Below, piece by piece: positions 16,433-29,132 of a stretch of DNA of 64,000 bases (position 1 is its first letter; each line of letters starts with the position of its first letter). The stretch is from Phytophthora sp. 'mugwort' (Eukaryota; Oomycota; Peronosporomycetes; Peronosporales; Peronosporaceae): NCBI GenBank assembly GCA_033558025.1, contig JAUCEF010000009.1, forward strand, positions 1-64,000, read 5' to 3'. A model generated the notes under the pieces. The model saw only the letters and a program-made list of their open reading frames with translations. It searched no databases and was not told the DNA's origin. The position numbers and the translations under genes are program-made.

Positions 16433-16513
16433 CGACAGCTGTGAGACTTGAACTCACGCGGGTTACCCCAATAGATTTCGAGTCTATCGCCTTAACCGCT
16501 CGGCCAAGCTGTC
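16433..16513 (-). tRNA. trnS(CGA): tRNA-Ser(CGA), copy 15
   Basis: 412-bp unit, type a; first of a run of 16 type a units. Confidence 0.95.

Positions 16514-16844
16514 CTAGCATCCATCACAACACCCGAACCGCCCTACAAAGTTGCATGCCAATTACACACCAACCAAGCCTCAACACAGGCTGGGACAGCT
16601 CGGGTGCGCATCACACGGGACTTGGCCACCTGCACGACCCCTCCTTACCTCCATACGAGCCACGCACCCGCCGGCATCGACCTCGGAATAGATCCATCTT
16701 TGAGCCGCGCCACGGCCAGCTCGCCCAAAACGGCGCATCTATTCAACTCTCGAGCCTTTGCCCAGACTGCCTACATACCGCTGCGGGTACCACAAGGCCC
16801 GAAACGTCCAAAGCTAGATGCCAGCAGAACAGGCATAAAGGGAT

Positions 16845-16925
16845 CGACAGCTGTGAGACTTGAACTCACGCGGGTTACCCCAATAGATTTCGAGTCTATC
16901 GCCTTAACCGCTCGGCCAAGCTGTC
16845..16925 (-). tRNA. trnS(CGA): tRNA-Ser(CGA), copy 16
   Basis: 412-bp unit, type a; GCATCACAC variant. 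Confidence 0.95.

Positions 16926-17256
16926 CTAGCATCCATCACAACACCCGAACCGCCCTACAAAGTTGCATGCCAATTACACACCAACCAAGCCTCAACACAG
17001 GCTGGGACAGCTCGGGTGCGCACCACACGGGACTTGGCCACCTGCACGACCCCTCCTTACCTCCATACGAGCCACGCACCCGCCGGCATCGACCTCGGAA
17101 TAGATCCATCTTTGAGCCGCGCCACGGCCAGCTCGCCCAAAACGGCGCATCTATTCAACTCTCGAGCCTTTGCCCAGACTGCCTACATACCGCTGCGGGT
17201 ACCACAAGGCCCGAAACGTCCAAAGCTAGATGCCAGCAGAACAGGCATAAAGGGAT

Positions 17257-17337
17257 CGACAGCTGTGAGACTTGAACTCACGCGGGTTACCCCAATAGAT
17301 TTCGAGTCTATCGCCTTAACCGCTCGGCCAAGCTGTC
17257..17337 (-). tRNA. trnS(CGA): tRNA-Ser(CGA), copy 17
   Basis: 412-bp unit, type a. Confidence 0.95.

Positions 17338-17668
17338 CTAGCATCCATCACAACACCCGAACCGCCCTACAAAGTTGCATGCCAATTACACACCAACCAA
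17401 GCCTCAACACAGGCTGGGACAGCTCGGGTGCGCACCACACGGGACTTGGCCACCTGCACGACCCCTCCTTACCTCCATACGAGCCACGCACCCGCCGGCA
17501 TCGACCTCGGAATAGATCCATCTTTGAGCCGCGCCACGGCCAGCTCGCCCAAAACGGCGCATCTATTCAACTCTCGAGCCTTTGCCCAGACTGCCTACAT
17601 ACCGCTGCGGGTACCACAAGGCCCGAAACGTCCAAAGCTAGATGCCAGCAGAACAGGCATAAAGGGAT

Positions 17669-17749
17669 CGACAGCTGTGAGACTTGAACTCACGCGGGTT
17701 ACCCCAATAGATTTCGAGTCTATCGCCTTAACCGCTCGGCCAAGCTGTC
17669..17749 (-). tRNA. trnS(CGA): tRNA-Ser(CGA), copy 18
   Basis: 412-bp unit, type a. Confidence 0.95.

Positions 17750-18080
17750 CTAGCATCCATCACAACACCCGAACCGCCCTACAAAGTTGCATGCCAATTA
17801 CACACCAACCAAGCCTCAACACAGGCTGGGACAGCTCGGGTGCGCACCACACGGGACTTGGCCACCTGCACGACCCCTCCTTACCTCCATACGAGCCACG
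17901 CACCCGCCGGCATCGACCTCGGAATAGATCCATCTTTGAGCCGCGCCACGGCCAGCTCGCCCAAAACGGCGCATCTATTCAACTCTCGAGCCTTTGCCCA
18001 GACTGCCTACATACCGCTGCGGGTACCACAAGGCCCGAAACGTCCAAAGCTAGATGCCAGCAGAACAGGCATAAAGGGAT

Positions 18081-18161
18081 CGACAGCTGTGAGACTTGAA
18101 CTCACGCGGGTTACCCCAATAGATTTCGAGTCTATCGCCTTAACCGCTCGGCCAAGCTGTC
18081..18161 (-). tRNA. trnS(CGA): tRNA-Ser(CGA), copy 19
   Basis: 412-bp unit, type a. Confidence 0.95.

Positions 18162-18492
18162 CTAGCATCCATCACAACACCCGAACCGCCCTACAAAGTT
18201 GCATGCCAATTACACACCAACCAAGCCTCAACACAGGCTGGGACAGCTCGGGTGCGCACCACACGGGACTTGGCCACCTGCACGACCCCTCCTTACCTCC
18301 ATACGAGCCACGCACCCGCCGGCATCGACCTCGGAATAGATCCATCTTTGAGCCGCGCCACGGCCAGCTCGCCCAAAACGGCGCATCTATTCAACTCTCG
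18401 AGCCTTTGCCCAGACTGCCTACATACCGCTGCGGGTACCACAAGGCCCGAAACGTCCAAAGCTAGATGCCAGCAGAACAGGCATAAAGGGAT

Positions 18493-18573
18493 CGACAGCT
18501 GTGAGACTTGAACTCACGCGGGTTACCCCAATAGATTTCGAGTCTATCGCCTTAACCGCTCGGCCAAGCTGTC
18493..18573 (-). tRNA. trnS(CGA): tRNA-Ser(CGA), copy 20
   Basis: 412-bp unit, type a. Confidence 0.95.

Positions 18574-18904
18574 CTAGCATCCATCACAACACCCGAACCG
18601 CCCTACAAAGTTGCATGCCAATTACACACCAACCAAGCCTCAACACAGGCTGGGACAGCTCGGGTGCGCACCACACGGGACTTGGCCACCTGCACGACCC
18701 CTCCTTACCTCCATACGAGCCACGCACCCGCCGGCATCGACCTCGGAATAGATCCATCTTTGAGCCGCGCCACGGCCAGCTCGCCCAAAACGGCGCATCT
18801 ATTCAACTCTCGAGCCTTTGCCCAGACTGCCTACATACCGCTGCGGGTACCACAAGGCCCGAAACGTCCAAAGCTAGATGCCAGCAGAACAGGCATAAAG
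18901 GGAT

Positions 18905-18985
18905 CGACAGCTGTGAGACTTGAACTCACGCGGGTTACCCCAATAGATTTCGAGTCTATCGCCTTAACCGCTCGGCCAAGCTGTC
18905..18985 (-). tRNA. trnS(CGA): tRNA-Ser(CGA), copy 21
   Basis: 412-bp unit, type a. Confidence 0.95.

Positions 18986-19316
18986 CTAGCATCCATCACA
19001 ACACCCGAACCGCCCTACAAAGTTGCATGCCAATTACACACCAACCAAGCCTCAACACAGGCTGGGACAGCTCGGGTGCGCACCACACGGGACTTGGCCA
19101 CCTGCACGACCCCTCCTTACCTCCATACGAGCCACGCACCCGCCGGCATCGACCTCGGAATAGATCCATCTTTGAGCCGCGCCACGGCCAGCTCGCCCAA
19201 AACGGCGCATCTATTCAACTCTCGAGCCTTTGCCCAGACTGCCTACATACCGCTGCGGGTACCACAAGGCCCGAAACGTCCAAAGCTAGATGCCAGCAGA
19301 ACAGGCATAAAGAGAT

Positions 19317-19397
19317 CGACAGCTGTGAGACTTGAACTCACGCGGGTTACCCCAATAGATTTCGAGTCTATCGCCTTAACCGCTCGGCCAAGCTGTC
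19317..19397 (-). tRNA. trnS(CGA): tRNA-Ser(CGA), copy 22
   Basis: 412-bp unit, type a; AAAGAG trailer variant just outside the gene. Confidence 0.95.

Positions 19398-19728
19398 CTA
19401 GCATCCATCACAACACCCGAACCGCCCTACAAAGTTGCATGCCAATTACACACCAACCAAGCCTCAACACAGGCTGGGACAGCTCGGGTGCGCACCACAC
19501 GGGACTTGGCCACCTGCACGACCCCTCCTTACCTCCATACGAGCCACGCACCCGCCGGCATCGACCTCGGAATAGATCCATCTTTGAGCCGCGCCACGGC
19601 CAGCTCGCCCAAAACGGCGCATCTATTCAACTCTCGAGCCTTTGCCCAGACTGCCTACATACCGCTGCGGGTACCACAAGGCCCGAAACGTCCAAAGCTA
19701 GATGCCAGCAGAACAGGCATAAAGGGAT

Positions 19729-19809
19729 CGACAGCTGTGAGACTTGAACTCACGCGGGTTACCCCAATAGATTTCGAGTCTATCGCCTTAACCGCTCGGC
19801 CAAGCTGTC
19729..19809 (-). tRNA. trnS(CGA): tRNA-Ser(CGA), copy 23
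   Basis: 412-bp unit, type a. Confidence 0.95.

Positions 19810-20140
19810 CTAGCATCCATCACAACACCCGAACCGCCCTACAAAGTTGCATGCCAATTACACACCAACCAAGCCTCAACACAGGCTGGGACAGCTCGGG
19901 TGCGCACCACACGGGACTTGGCCACCTGCACGACCCCTCCTTACCTCCATACGAGCCACGCACCCGCCGGCATCGACCTCGGGATAGATCCATCTTTGAG
20001 CCGCGCCACGGCCAGCTCGCCCAAAACGGCGCATCTATTCAACTCTCGAGCCTTTGCCCAGACTGCCTACATACCGCTGCGGGTACCACAAGGCCCGAAA
20101 CGTCCAAAGCTAGATGCCAGCAGAACAGGCATAAAGGGAT

Positions 20141-20221
20141 CGACAGCTGTGAGACTTGAACTCACGCGGGTTACCCCAATAGATTTCGAGTCTATCGCCT
20201 TAACCGCTCGGCCAAGCTGTC
20141..20221 (-). tRNA. trnS(CGA): tRNA-Ser(CGA), copy 24
   Basis: 412-bp unit, type a; CGGGATAG variant in the spacer. Confidence 0.95.

Positions 20222-20552
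20222 CTAGCATCCATCACAACACCCGAACCGCCCTACAAAGTTGCATGCCAATTACACACCAACCAAGCCTCAACACAGGCTG
20301 GGACAGCTCGGGTGCGCACCACACGGGACTTGGCCACCTGCACGACCCCTCCTTACCTCCATACGAGCCACGCACCCGCCGGCATCGACCTCGGAATAGA
20401 TCCATCTTTGAGCCGCGCCACGGCCAGCTCGCCCAAAACGGCGCATCTATTCAACTCTCGAGCCTTTGCCCAGACTGCCTACATACCGCTGCGGGTACCA
20501 CAAGGCCCGAAACGTCCAAAGCTAGATGCCAGCAGAACAGGCATAAAGGGAT

Positions 20553-20633
20553 CGACAGCTGTGAGACTTGAACTCACGCGGGTTACCCCAATAGATTTCG
20601 AGTCTATCGCCTTAACCGCTCGGCCAAGCTGTC
20553..20633 (-). tRNA. trnS(CGA): tRNA-Ser(CGA), copy 25
   Basis: 412-bp unit, type a. Confidence 0.95.

Positions 20634-20964
20634 CTAGCATCCATCACAACACCCGAACCGCCCTACAAAGTTGCATGCCAATTACACACCAACCAAGCCT
20701 CAACACAGGCTGGGACAGCTCGGGTGCGCACCACACGGGACTTGGCCACCTGCACGACCCCTCCTTACCTCCATACGAGCCACGCACCCGCCGGCATCGA
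20801 CCTCGGAATAGATCCATCTTTGAGCCGCGCCACGGCCAGCTCGCCCAAAACGGCGCATCTATTCAACTCTCGAGCCTTTGCCCAGACTGCCTACATACCG
20901 CTGCGGGTACCACAAGGCCCGAAACGTCCAAAGCTAGATGCCAGCAGAACAGGCATAAAGAGAT

Positions 20965-21045
20965 CGACAGCTGTGAGACTTGAACTCACGCGGGTTACCC
21001 CAATAGATTTCGAGTCTATCGCCTTAACCGCTCGGCCAAGCTGTC
20965..21045 (-). tRNA. trnS(CGA): tRNA-Ser(CGA), copy 26
   Basis: 412-bp unit, type a; AAAGAG trailer variant as in copy 22, four units away. Confidence 0.95.

Positions 21046-21376
21046 CTAGCATCCATCACAACACCCGAACCGCCCTACAAAGTTGCATGCCAATTACACA
21101 CCAACCAAGCCTCAACACAGGCTGGGACAGCTCGGGTGCGCACCACACGGGACTTGGCCACCTGCACGACCCCTCCTTACCTCCATACGAGCCACGCACC
21201 CGCCGGCATCGACCTCGGAATAGATCCATCTTTGAGCCGCGCCACGGCCAGCTCGCCCAAAACGGCGCATCTATTCAACTCTCGAGCCTTTGCCCAGACT
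21301 GCCTACATACCGCTGCGGGTACCACAAGGCCCGAAACGTCCAAAGCTAGATGCCAGCAGAACAGGCATAAAGGGAT

Positions 21377-21457
21377 CGACAGCTGTGAGACTTGAACTCA
21401 CGCGGGTTACCCCAATAGATTTCGAGTCTATCGCCTTAACCGCTCGGCCAAGCTGTC
21377..21457 (-). tRNA. trnS(CGA): tRNA-Ser(CGA), copy 27
   Basis: 412-bp unit, type a. Confidence 0.95.

Positions 21458-21788
21458 CTAGCATCCATCACAACACCCGAACCGCCCTACAAAGTTGCAT
21501 GCCAATTACACACCAACCAAGCCTCAACACAGGCTGGGACAGCTCGGGTGCGCACCACACGGGACTTGGCCACCTGCACGACCCCTCCTTACCTCCATAC
21601 GAGCCACGCACCCGCCGGCATCGACCTCGGAATAGATCCATCTTTGAGCCGCGCCACGGCCAGCTCGCCCAAAACGGCGCATCTATTCAACTCTCGAGCC
21701 TTTGCCCAGACTGCCTACATACCGCTGCGGGTACCACAAGGCCCGAAACGTCCAAAGCTAGATGCCAGCAGAACAGGCATAAAGGGAT

Positions 21789-21869
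21789 CGACAGCTGTGA
21801 GACTTGAACTCACGCGGGTTACCCCAATAGATTTCGAGTCTATCGCCTTAACCGCTCGGCCAAGCTGTC
21789..21869 (-). tRNA. trnS(CGA): tRNA-Ser(CGA), copy 28
   Basis: 412-bp unit, type a. Confidence 0.95.

Positions 21870-22200
21870 CTAGCATCCATCACAACACCCGAACCGCCCT
21901 ACAAAGTTGCATGCCAATTACACACCAACCAAGCCTCAACACAGGCTGGGACAGCTCGGGTGCGCACCACACGGGACTTGGCCACCTGCACGACCCCTCC
22001 TTACCTCCATACGAGCCACGCACCCGCCGGCATCGACCTCGGAATAGATCCATCTTTGAGCCGCGCCACGGCCAGCTCGCCCAAAACGGCGCATCTATTC
22101 AACTCTCGAGCCTTTGCCCAGACTGCCTACATACCGCTGCGGGTACCACAAGGCCCGAAACGTCCAAAGCTAGATGCCAGCAGAACAGGCATAAAGGGAT

Positions 22201-22281
22201 CGACAGCTGTGAGACTTGAACTCACGCGGGTTACCCCAATAGATTTCGAGTCTATCGCCTTAACCGCTCGGCCAAGCTGTC
22201..22281 (-). 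tRNA. trnS(CGA): tRNA-Ser(CGA), copy 29
   Basis: 412-bp unit, type a. Confidence 0.95.

Positions 22282-22612
22282 CTAGCATCCATCACAACAC
22301 CCGAACCGCCCTACAAAGTTGCATGCCAATTACACACCAACCAAGCCTCAACACAGGCTGGGACAGCTCGGGTGCGCACCACACGGGACTTGGCCACCTG
22401 CACGACCCCTCCTTACCTCCATACGAGCCACGCACCCGCCGGCATCGACCTCGGAATAGATCCATCTTTGAGCCGCGCCACGGCCAGCTCGCCCAAAACG
22501 GCGCATCTATTCAACTCTCGAGCCTTTGCCCAGACTGCCTACATACCGCTGCGGGTACCACAAGGCCCGAAACGTCCAAAGCTAGATGCCAGCAGAACAG
22601 GCATAAAGGGAT

Positions 22613-22693
22613 CGACAGCTGTGAGACTTGAACTCACGCGGGTTACCCCAATAGATTTCGAGTCTATCGCCTTAACCGCTCGGCCAAGCTGTC
22613..22693 (-). tRNA. trnS(CGA): tRNA-Ser(CGA), copy 30
   Basis: 412-bp unit, type a. Confidence 0.95.

Positions 22694-23024
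22694 CTAGCAT
22701 CCATCACAACACCCGAACCGCCCTACAAAGTTGCATGCCAATTACACACCAACCAAGCCTCAACACAGGCTGGGACAGCTCGGGTGCGCACCACACGGGA
22801 CTTGGCCACCTGCACGACCCCTCCTTACCTCCATACGAGCCACGCACCCGCCGGCATCGACCTCGGAATAGATCCATCTTTGAGCCGCGCCACGGCCAGC
22901 TCGCCCAAAACGGCGCATCTATTCAACTCTCGAGCCTTTGCCCAGACTGCCTACATACCGCTGCGGGTACCACAAGGCCCGAAACGTCCAAAGCTAGATG
23001 CCAGCAGAGAAGGCATAAAGGGAT

Positions 23025-23105
23025 CGACAGCTGTGAGACTTGAACTCACGCGGGTTACCCCAATAGATTTCGAGTCTATCGCCTTAACCGCTCGGCCAAG
23101 CTGTC
23025..23105 (-). tRNA. trnS(CGA): tRNA-Ser(CGA), copy 31
   Basis: 412-bp unit, type b. Confidence 0.95.

Positions 23106-23436
23106 CTAGCATCCATCACAACACCCGAACCGCCCTACAAAGTTGCATGCCAATTACACACCAACCAAGCCTCAACACAGGCTGGGACAGCTCGGGTGCG
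23201 CACCACACGGGACTTGGCCACCTGCACGACCCCTCCTTACCTCCATACGAGCCACGCACCCGCCGGCATCGACCTCGGGATAGATCCATCTTTGAGCCGC
23301 GCCACGGCCAGCTCGCCCAAAACGGCGCATCTATTCAACTCTCGAGCCTTTGCCCAGACTGCCTACATACCGCTGCGGGTACCACAAGGCCCGAAACGTC
23401 CAAAGCTAGATGCCAGCAGAACAGGCATAAAGGGAT

Positions 23437-23517
23437 CGACAGCTGTGAGACTTGAACTCACGCGGGTTACCCCAATAGATTTCGAGTCTATCGCCTTAAC
23501 CGCTCGGCCAAGCTGTC
23437..23517 (-). tRNA. trnS(CGA): tRNA-Ser(CGA), copy 32
   Basis: 412-bp unit, type a; CGGGATAG variant. Confidence 0.95.

Positions 23518-23848
23518 CTAGCATCCATCACAACACCCGAACCGCCCTACAAAGTTGCATGCCAATTACACACCAACCAAGCCTCAACACAGGCTGGGAC
23601 AGCTCGGGTGCGCACCACACGGGACTTGGCCACCTGCACGACCCCTCCTTACCTCCATACGAGCCACGCACCCGCCGGCATCGACCTCGGGATAGATCCA
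23701 TCTTTGAGCCGCGCCACGGCCAGCTCGCCCAAAACGGCGCATCTATTCAACTCTCGAGCCTTTGCCCAGACTGCCTACATACCGCTGCGGGTACCACAAG
23801 GCCCGAAACGTCCAAAGCTAGATGCCAGCAGAACAGGCATAAAGGGAT

Positions 23849-23929
23849 CGACAGCTGTGAGACTTGAACTCACGCGGGTTACCCCAATAGATTTCGAGTC
23901 TATCGCCTTAACCGCTCGGCCAAGCTGTC
23849..23929 (-). tRNA. trnS(CGA): tRNA-Ser(CGA), copy 33
   Basis: 412-bp unit, type a; CGGGATAG variant. Confidence 0.95.

Positions 23930-24260
23930 CTAGCATCCATCACAACACCCGAACCGCCCTACAAAGTTGCATGCCAATTACACACCAACCAAGCCTCAAC
24001 ACAGGCTGGGACAGCTCGGGTGCGCACCACACGGGACTTGGCCACCTGCACGACCCCTCCTTACCTCCATACGAGCCACGCACCCGCCGGCATCGACCTC
24101 GGGATAGATCCATCTTTGAGCCGCGCCACGGCCAGCTCGCCCAAAACGGCGCATCTATTCAACTCTCGAGCCTTTGCCCAGACTGCCTACATACCGCTGC
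24201 GGGTACCACAAGGCCCGAAACGTCCAAAGCTAGATGCCAGCAGAACAGGCATAAAGGGAT

Positions 24261-24341
24261 CGACAGCTGTGAGACTTGAACTCACGCGGGTTACCCCAAT
24301 AGATTTCGAGTCTATCGCCTTAACCGCTCGGCCAAGCTGTC
24261..24341 (-). tRNA. trnS(CGA): tRNA-Ser(CGA), copy 34
   Basis: 412-bp unit, type a; CGGGATAG variant, third in a row. Confidence 0.95.

Positions 24342-24477
24342 CTAGCATCCATCACAACACCCGAACCGCCCTACAAAGTTGCATGCCAATTACACACCAA
24401 CCAAGCCTCAACACAGGCTGGGACAGCTCGGATGCGCACCACACGGGACTTGGCCACCTGCACGACCATAAAGGGAT

Positions 24478-24558
24478 CGACAGCTGTGAGACTTGAACTC
24501 ACGCGGGTTACCCCAATAGATTTCGAGTCTATCGCCTTAACCGCTCGGCCAAGCTGTC
24478..24558 (-). tRNA. trnS(CGA): tRNA-Ser(CGA), copy 35
   Basis: 217-bp unit (A). 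Confidence 0.95.

Positions 24559-24889
24559 CTAGCATCCATCACAACACCCGAACCGCCCTACAAAGTTGCA
24601 TGCCAATTACACACCAACCAAGCCTCAACACAGGCTGGGACAGCTCGGGTGCGCACCACACGGGACTTGGCCACCTGCACGACCCCTCCTTACCTCCATA
24701 CGAGCCACGCACCCGCCGGCATCGACCTCGGAATAGATCCATCTTTGAGCCGCGCCACGGCCAGCTCGCCCAAAACGGCGCATCTATTCAACTCTCGAGC
24801 CTTTGCCCAGACTGCCTACATACCGCTGCGGGTACCACAAGGCCCGAAACGTCCAAAGCTAGATGCCAGCAGAACAGGCATAAAGGGAT

Positions 24890-24970
24890 CGACAGCTGTG
24901 AGACTTGAACTCACGCGGGTTACCCCAATAGATTTCGAGTCTATCGCCTTAACCGCTCGGCCAAGCTGTC
24890..24970 (-). tRNA. trnS(CGA): tRNA-Ser(CGA), copy 36
   Basis: 412-bp unit, type a. Confidence 0.95.

Positions 24971-25301
24971 CTAGCATCCATCACAACACCCGAACCGCCC
25001 TACAAAGTTGCATGCCAATTACACACCAACCAAGCCTCAACACAGGCTGGGACAGCTCGGGTGCGCACCACACGGGACTTGGCCACCTGCACGACCCCTC
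25101 CTTACCTCCATACGAGCCACGCACCCGCCGGCATCGACCTCGGAATAGATCCATCTTTGAGCCGCGCCACGGCCAGCTCGCCCAAAACGGCGCATCTATT
25201 CAACTCTCGAGCCTTTGCCCAGACTGCCTACATACCGCTGCGGGTACCACAAGGCCCGAAACGTCCAAAGCTAGATGCCAGCAGAACAGGCATAAAGGGA
25301 T

Positions 25302-25382
25302 CGACAGCTGTGAGACTTGAACTCACGCGGGTTACCCCAATAGATTTCGAGTCTATCGCCTTAACCGCTCGGCCAAGCTGTC
25302..25382 (-). tRNA. trnS(CGA): tRNA-Ser(CGA), copy 37
   Basis: 412-bp unit, type a; start of the segment repeated 16,284 bases on. Confidence 0.95.

Positions 25383-25713
25383 CTAGCATCCATCACAACA
25401 CCCGAACCGCCCTACAAAGTTGCATGCCAATTACACACCAACCAAGCCTCAACACAGGCTGGGACAGCTCGGGTGCGCACCACACGGGACTTGGCCACCT
25501 GCACGACCCCTCCTTACCTCCATACGAGCCACGCACCCGCCGGCATCGACCTCGGGATAGATCCATCTTTGAGCCGCGCCACGGCCAGCTCGCCCAAAAC
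25601 GGCGCATCTATTCAACTCTCGAGCCTTTGCCCAGACTGCCTACATACCGCTGCGGGTACCACAAGGCCCGAAACGTCCAAAGCTAGATGCCAGCAGAGAA
25701 GGCATAAAGGGAT

Positions 25714-25794
25714 CGACAGCTGTGAGACTTGAACTCACGCGGGTTACCCCAATAGATTTCGAGTCTATCGCCTTAACCGCTCGGCCAAGCTGTC
25714..25794 (-). tRNA. trnS(CGA): tRNA-Ser(CGA), copy 38
   Basis: 412-bp unit, type b with CGGGATAG; matches copy 87. Confidence 0.95.

Positions 25795-25930
25795 CTAGCA
25801 TCCATCACAACACCCGAACCGCCCTACAAAGTTGCATGCCAATTACACACCAACCAAGCCTCAACACAGGCTGGGACAGCTCGGATGCGCACCACACGGG
25901 ACTTGGCCACCTGCACGACCATAAAGGGAT

Positions 25931-26011
25931 CGACAGCTGTGAGACTTGAACTCACGCGGGTTACCCCAATAGATTTCGAGTCTATCGCCTTAACCGCTCG
26001 GCCAAGCTGTC
25931..26011 (-). tRNA. trnS(CGA): tRNA-Ser(CGA), copy 39
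   Basis: 217-bp unit (A). Confidence 0.95.

Positions 26012-26342
26012 CTAGCATCCATCACAACACCCGAACCGCCCTACAAAGTTGCATGCCAATTACACACCAACCAAGCCTCAACACAGGCTGGGACAGCTCG
26101 GGTGCGCACCACACGGGACTTGGCCACCTGCACGACCCCTCCTTACCTCCATACGAGCCACGCACCCGCCGGCATCGACCTCGGAATAGATCCATCTTTG
26201 AGCCGCGCCACGGCCAGCTCGCCCAAAACGGCGCATCTATTCAACTCTCGAGCCTTTGCCCAGACTGCCTACATACCGCTGCGGGTACCACAAGGCCCGA
26301 AACGTCCAAAGCTAGATGCCAGCAGAACAGGCATAAAGGGAT

Positions 26343-26423
26343 CGACAGCTGTGAGACTTGAACTCACGCGGGTTACCCCAATAGATTTCGAGTCTATCGC
26401 CTTAACCGCTCGGCCAAGCTGTC
26343..26423 (-). tRNA. trnS(CGA): tRNA-Ser(CGA), copy 40
   Basis: 412-bp unit, type a. Confidence 0.95.

Positions 26424-26754
26424 CTAGCATCCATCACAACACCCGAACCGCCCTACAAAGTTGCATGCCAATTACACACCAACCAAGCCTCAACACAGGC
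26501 TGGGACAGCTCGGGTGCGCACCACACGGGACTTGGCCACCTGCACGACCCCTCCTTACCTCCATACGAGCCACGCACCCGCCGGCATCGACCTCGGAATA
26601 GATCCATCTTTGAGCCGCGCCACGGCCAGCTCGCCCAAAACGGCGCATCTATTCAACTCTCGAGCCTTTGCCCAGACTGCCTACATACCGCTGCGGGTAC
26701 CACAAGGCCCGAAACGTCCAAAGCTAGATGCCAGCAAAGAAGGCATAAAGGGAT

Positions 26755-26835
26755 CGACAGCTGTGAGACTTGAACTCACGCGGGTTACCCCAATAGATTT
26801 CGAGTCTATCGCCTTAACCGCTCGGCCAAGCTGTC
26755..26835 (-). tRNA. trnS(CGA): tRNA-Ser(CGA), copy 41
   Basis: 412-bp unit, type c; matches copy 90. Confidence 0.95.

Positions 26836-26971
26836 CTAGCATCCATCACAACACCCGAACCGCCCTACAAAGTTGCATGCCAATTACACACCAACCAAGC
26901 CTCAACACAGGCTGGGACAGCTCGGATGCGCACCACACGGGACTTGGCCACCTGCACGACCATAAAGGGAT

Positions 26972-27052
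26972 CGACAGCTGTGAGACTTGAACTCACGCGG
27001 GTTACCCCAATAGATTTCGAGTCTATCGCCTTAACCGCTCGGCCAAGCTGTC
26972..27052 (-). tRNA. trnS(CGA): tRNA-Ser(CGA), copy 42
   Basis: 217-bp unit (A). Confidence 0.95.

Positions 27053-27383
27053 CTAGCATCCATCACAACACCCGAACCGCCCTACAAAGTTGCATGCCAA
27101 TTACACACCAACCAAGCCTCAACACAGGCTGGGACAGCTCGGGTGCGCACCACACGGGACTTGGCCACCTGCACGACCCCTCCTTACCTCCATACGAGCC
27201 ACGCACCCGCCGGCATCGACCTCGGAATAGATCCATCTTTGAGCCGCGCCACGGCCAGCTCGCCCAAAACGGCGCATCTATTCAACTCTCGAGCCTTTGC
27301 CCAGACTGCCTACATACCGCTGCGGGTACCACAAGGCCCGAAACGTCCAAAGCTAGATGCCAGCAGAGAAGGCATAAAGGGAT

Positions 27384-27464
27384 CGACAGCTGTGAGACTT
27401 GAACTCACGCGGGTTACCCCAATAGATTTCGAGTCTATCGCCTTAACCGCTCGGCCAAGCTGTC
27384..27464 (-). 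tRNA. trnS(CGA): tRNA-Ser(CGA), copy 43
   Basis: 412-bp unit, type b. Confidence 0.95.

Positions 27465-27600
27465 CTAGCATCCATCACAACACCCGAACCGCCCTACAAA
27501 GTTGCATGCCAATTACACACCAACCAAGCCTCAACACAGGCTGGGACAGCTCGGATGCGCACCACACGGGACTTGGCCACCTGCACGACCATAAAGGGAT

Positions 27601-27681
27601 CGACAGCTGTGAGACTTGAACTCACGCGGGTTACCCCAATAGATTTCGAGTCTATCGCCTTAACCGCTCGGCCAAGCTGTC
27601..27681 (-). tRNA. trnS(CGA): tRNA-Ser(CGA), copy 44
   Basis: 217-bp unit (A); AACCTCCC variant upstream of the gene. Confidence 0.95.

Positions 27682-28012
27682 CTAGCATCCATCACAACAC
27701 CCGAACCTCCCTACAAAGTTGCATGCCAATTACACACCAACCAAGCCTCAACACAGGCTGGGACAGCTCGGGTGCGCACCACACGGGACTTGGCCACCTG
27801 CACGACCCCTCCTTACCTCCATACGAGCCACGCACCCGCCGGCATCGACCTCGGAATAGATCCATCTTTGAGCCGCGCCACGGCCAGCTCGCCCAAAACG
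27901 GCGCATCTATTCAACTCTCGAGCCTTTGCCCAGACTGCCTACATACCGCTGCGGGTACCACAAGGCCCGAAACGTCCAAAGCTAGATGCCAGCAGAGAAG
28001 GCATAAAGGGAT

Positions 28013-28093
28013 CGACAGCTGTGAGACTTGAACTCACGCGGGTTACCCCAATAGATTTCGAGTCTATCGCCTTAACCGCTCGGCCAAGCTGTC
28013..28093 (-). tRNA. trnS(CGA): tRNA-Ser(CGA), copy 45
   Basis: 412-bp unit, type b. Confidence 0.95.

Positions 28094-28229
28094 CTAGCAT
28101 CCATCACAACACCCGAACCGCCCTACAAAGTTGCATGCCAATTACACACCAACCAAGCCTCAACACAGGCTGGGACAGCTCGGATGCGCACCACACGGGA
28201 CTTGGCCACCTGCACGACCATAAAGGGAT

Positions 28230-28310
28230 CGACAGCTGTGAGACTTGAACTCACGCGGGTTACCCCAATAGATTTCGAGTCTATCGCCTTAACCGCTCGG
28301 CCAAGCTGTC
28230..28310 (-). tRNA. trnS(CGA): tRNA-Ser(CGA), copy 46
   Basis: 217-bp unit (A); AACCTCCC variant, shared with copy 95. 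Confidence 0.95.

Positions 28311-28641
28311 CTAGCATCCATCACAACACCCGAACCTCCCTACAAAGTTGCATGCCAATTACACACCAACCAAGCCTCAACACAGGCTGGGACAGCTCGG
28401 GTGCGCACCACACGGGACTTGGCCACCTGCACGACCCCTCCTTACCTCCATACGAGCCACGCACCCGCCGGCATCGACCTCGGAATAGATCCATCTTTGA
28501 GCCGCGCCACGGCCAGCTCGCCCAAAACGGCGCATCTATTCAACTCTCGAGCCTTTGCCCAGACTGCCTACATACCGCTGCGGGTACCACAAGGCCCGAA
28601 ACGTCCAAAGCTAGATGCCAGCAGAGAAGGCATAAAGGGAT

Positions 28642-28722
28642 CGACAGCTGTGAGACTTGAACTCACGCGGGTTACCCCAATAGATTTCGAGTCTATCGCC
28701 TTAACCGCTCGGCCAAGCTGTT
28642..28722 (-). tRNA. trnS(CGA): tRNA-Ser(CGA), copy 47, altered 5' end
   Basis: 410-bp unit, type b. A 2-base deletion at the gene's 5' edge replaces G1 with A, giving an A1-C72 mismatch at the end of the acceptor stem; function may be impaired. 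Confidence 0.8.

Positions 28723-29051
28723 AGCATCCATCACAACACCCGAACCGCCCTACAAAGTTGCATGCCAATTACACACCAACCAAGCCTCAACACAGGCTGG
28801 GACAGCTCGGGTGCGCACCACACGGGACTTGGCCACCTGCACGACCCCTCCTTACCTCCATACGAGCCACGCACCCGCCGGCATCGACCTCGGAATAGAT
28901 CCATCTTTGAGCCGCGCCACGGCCAGCTCGCCCAAAACGGCGCATCTATTCAACTCTCGAGCCTTTGCCCAGACTGCCTACATACCGCTGCGGGTACCAC
29001 AAGGCCCGAAACGTCCAAAGCTAGATGCCAGCAGAGAAGGCATAAAGGGAT

Positions 29052-29132
29052 CGACGGCTGTGAGACTTGAACTCACGCGGGTTACCCCAATAGATTTCGA
29101 GTCTATCGCCTTAACCGCTCGGCCAAGCTGTC
29052..29132 (-). tRNA. trnS(CGA): tRNA-Ser(CGA), copy 48, acceptor variant
   Basis: 412-bp unit, type b. GACGGCTG in place of GACAGCTG gives an A4-C69 mismatch in the acceptor stem. Confidence 0.82.
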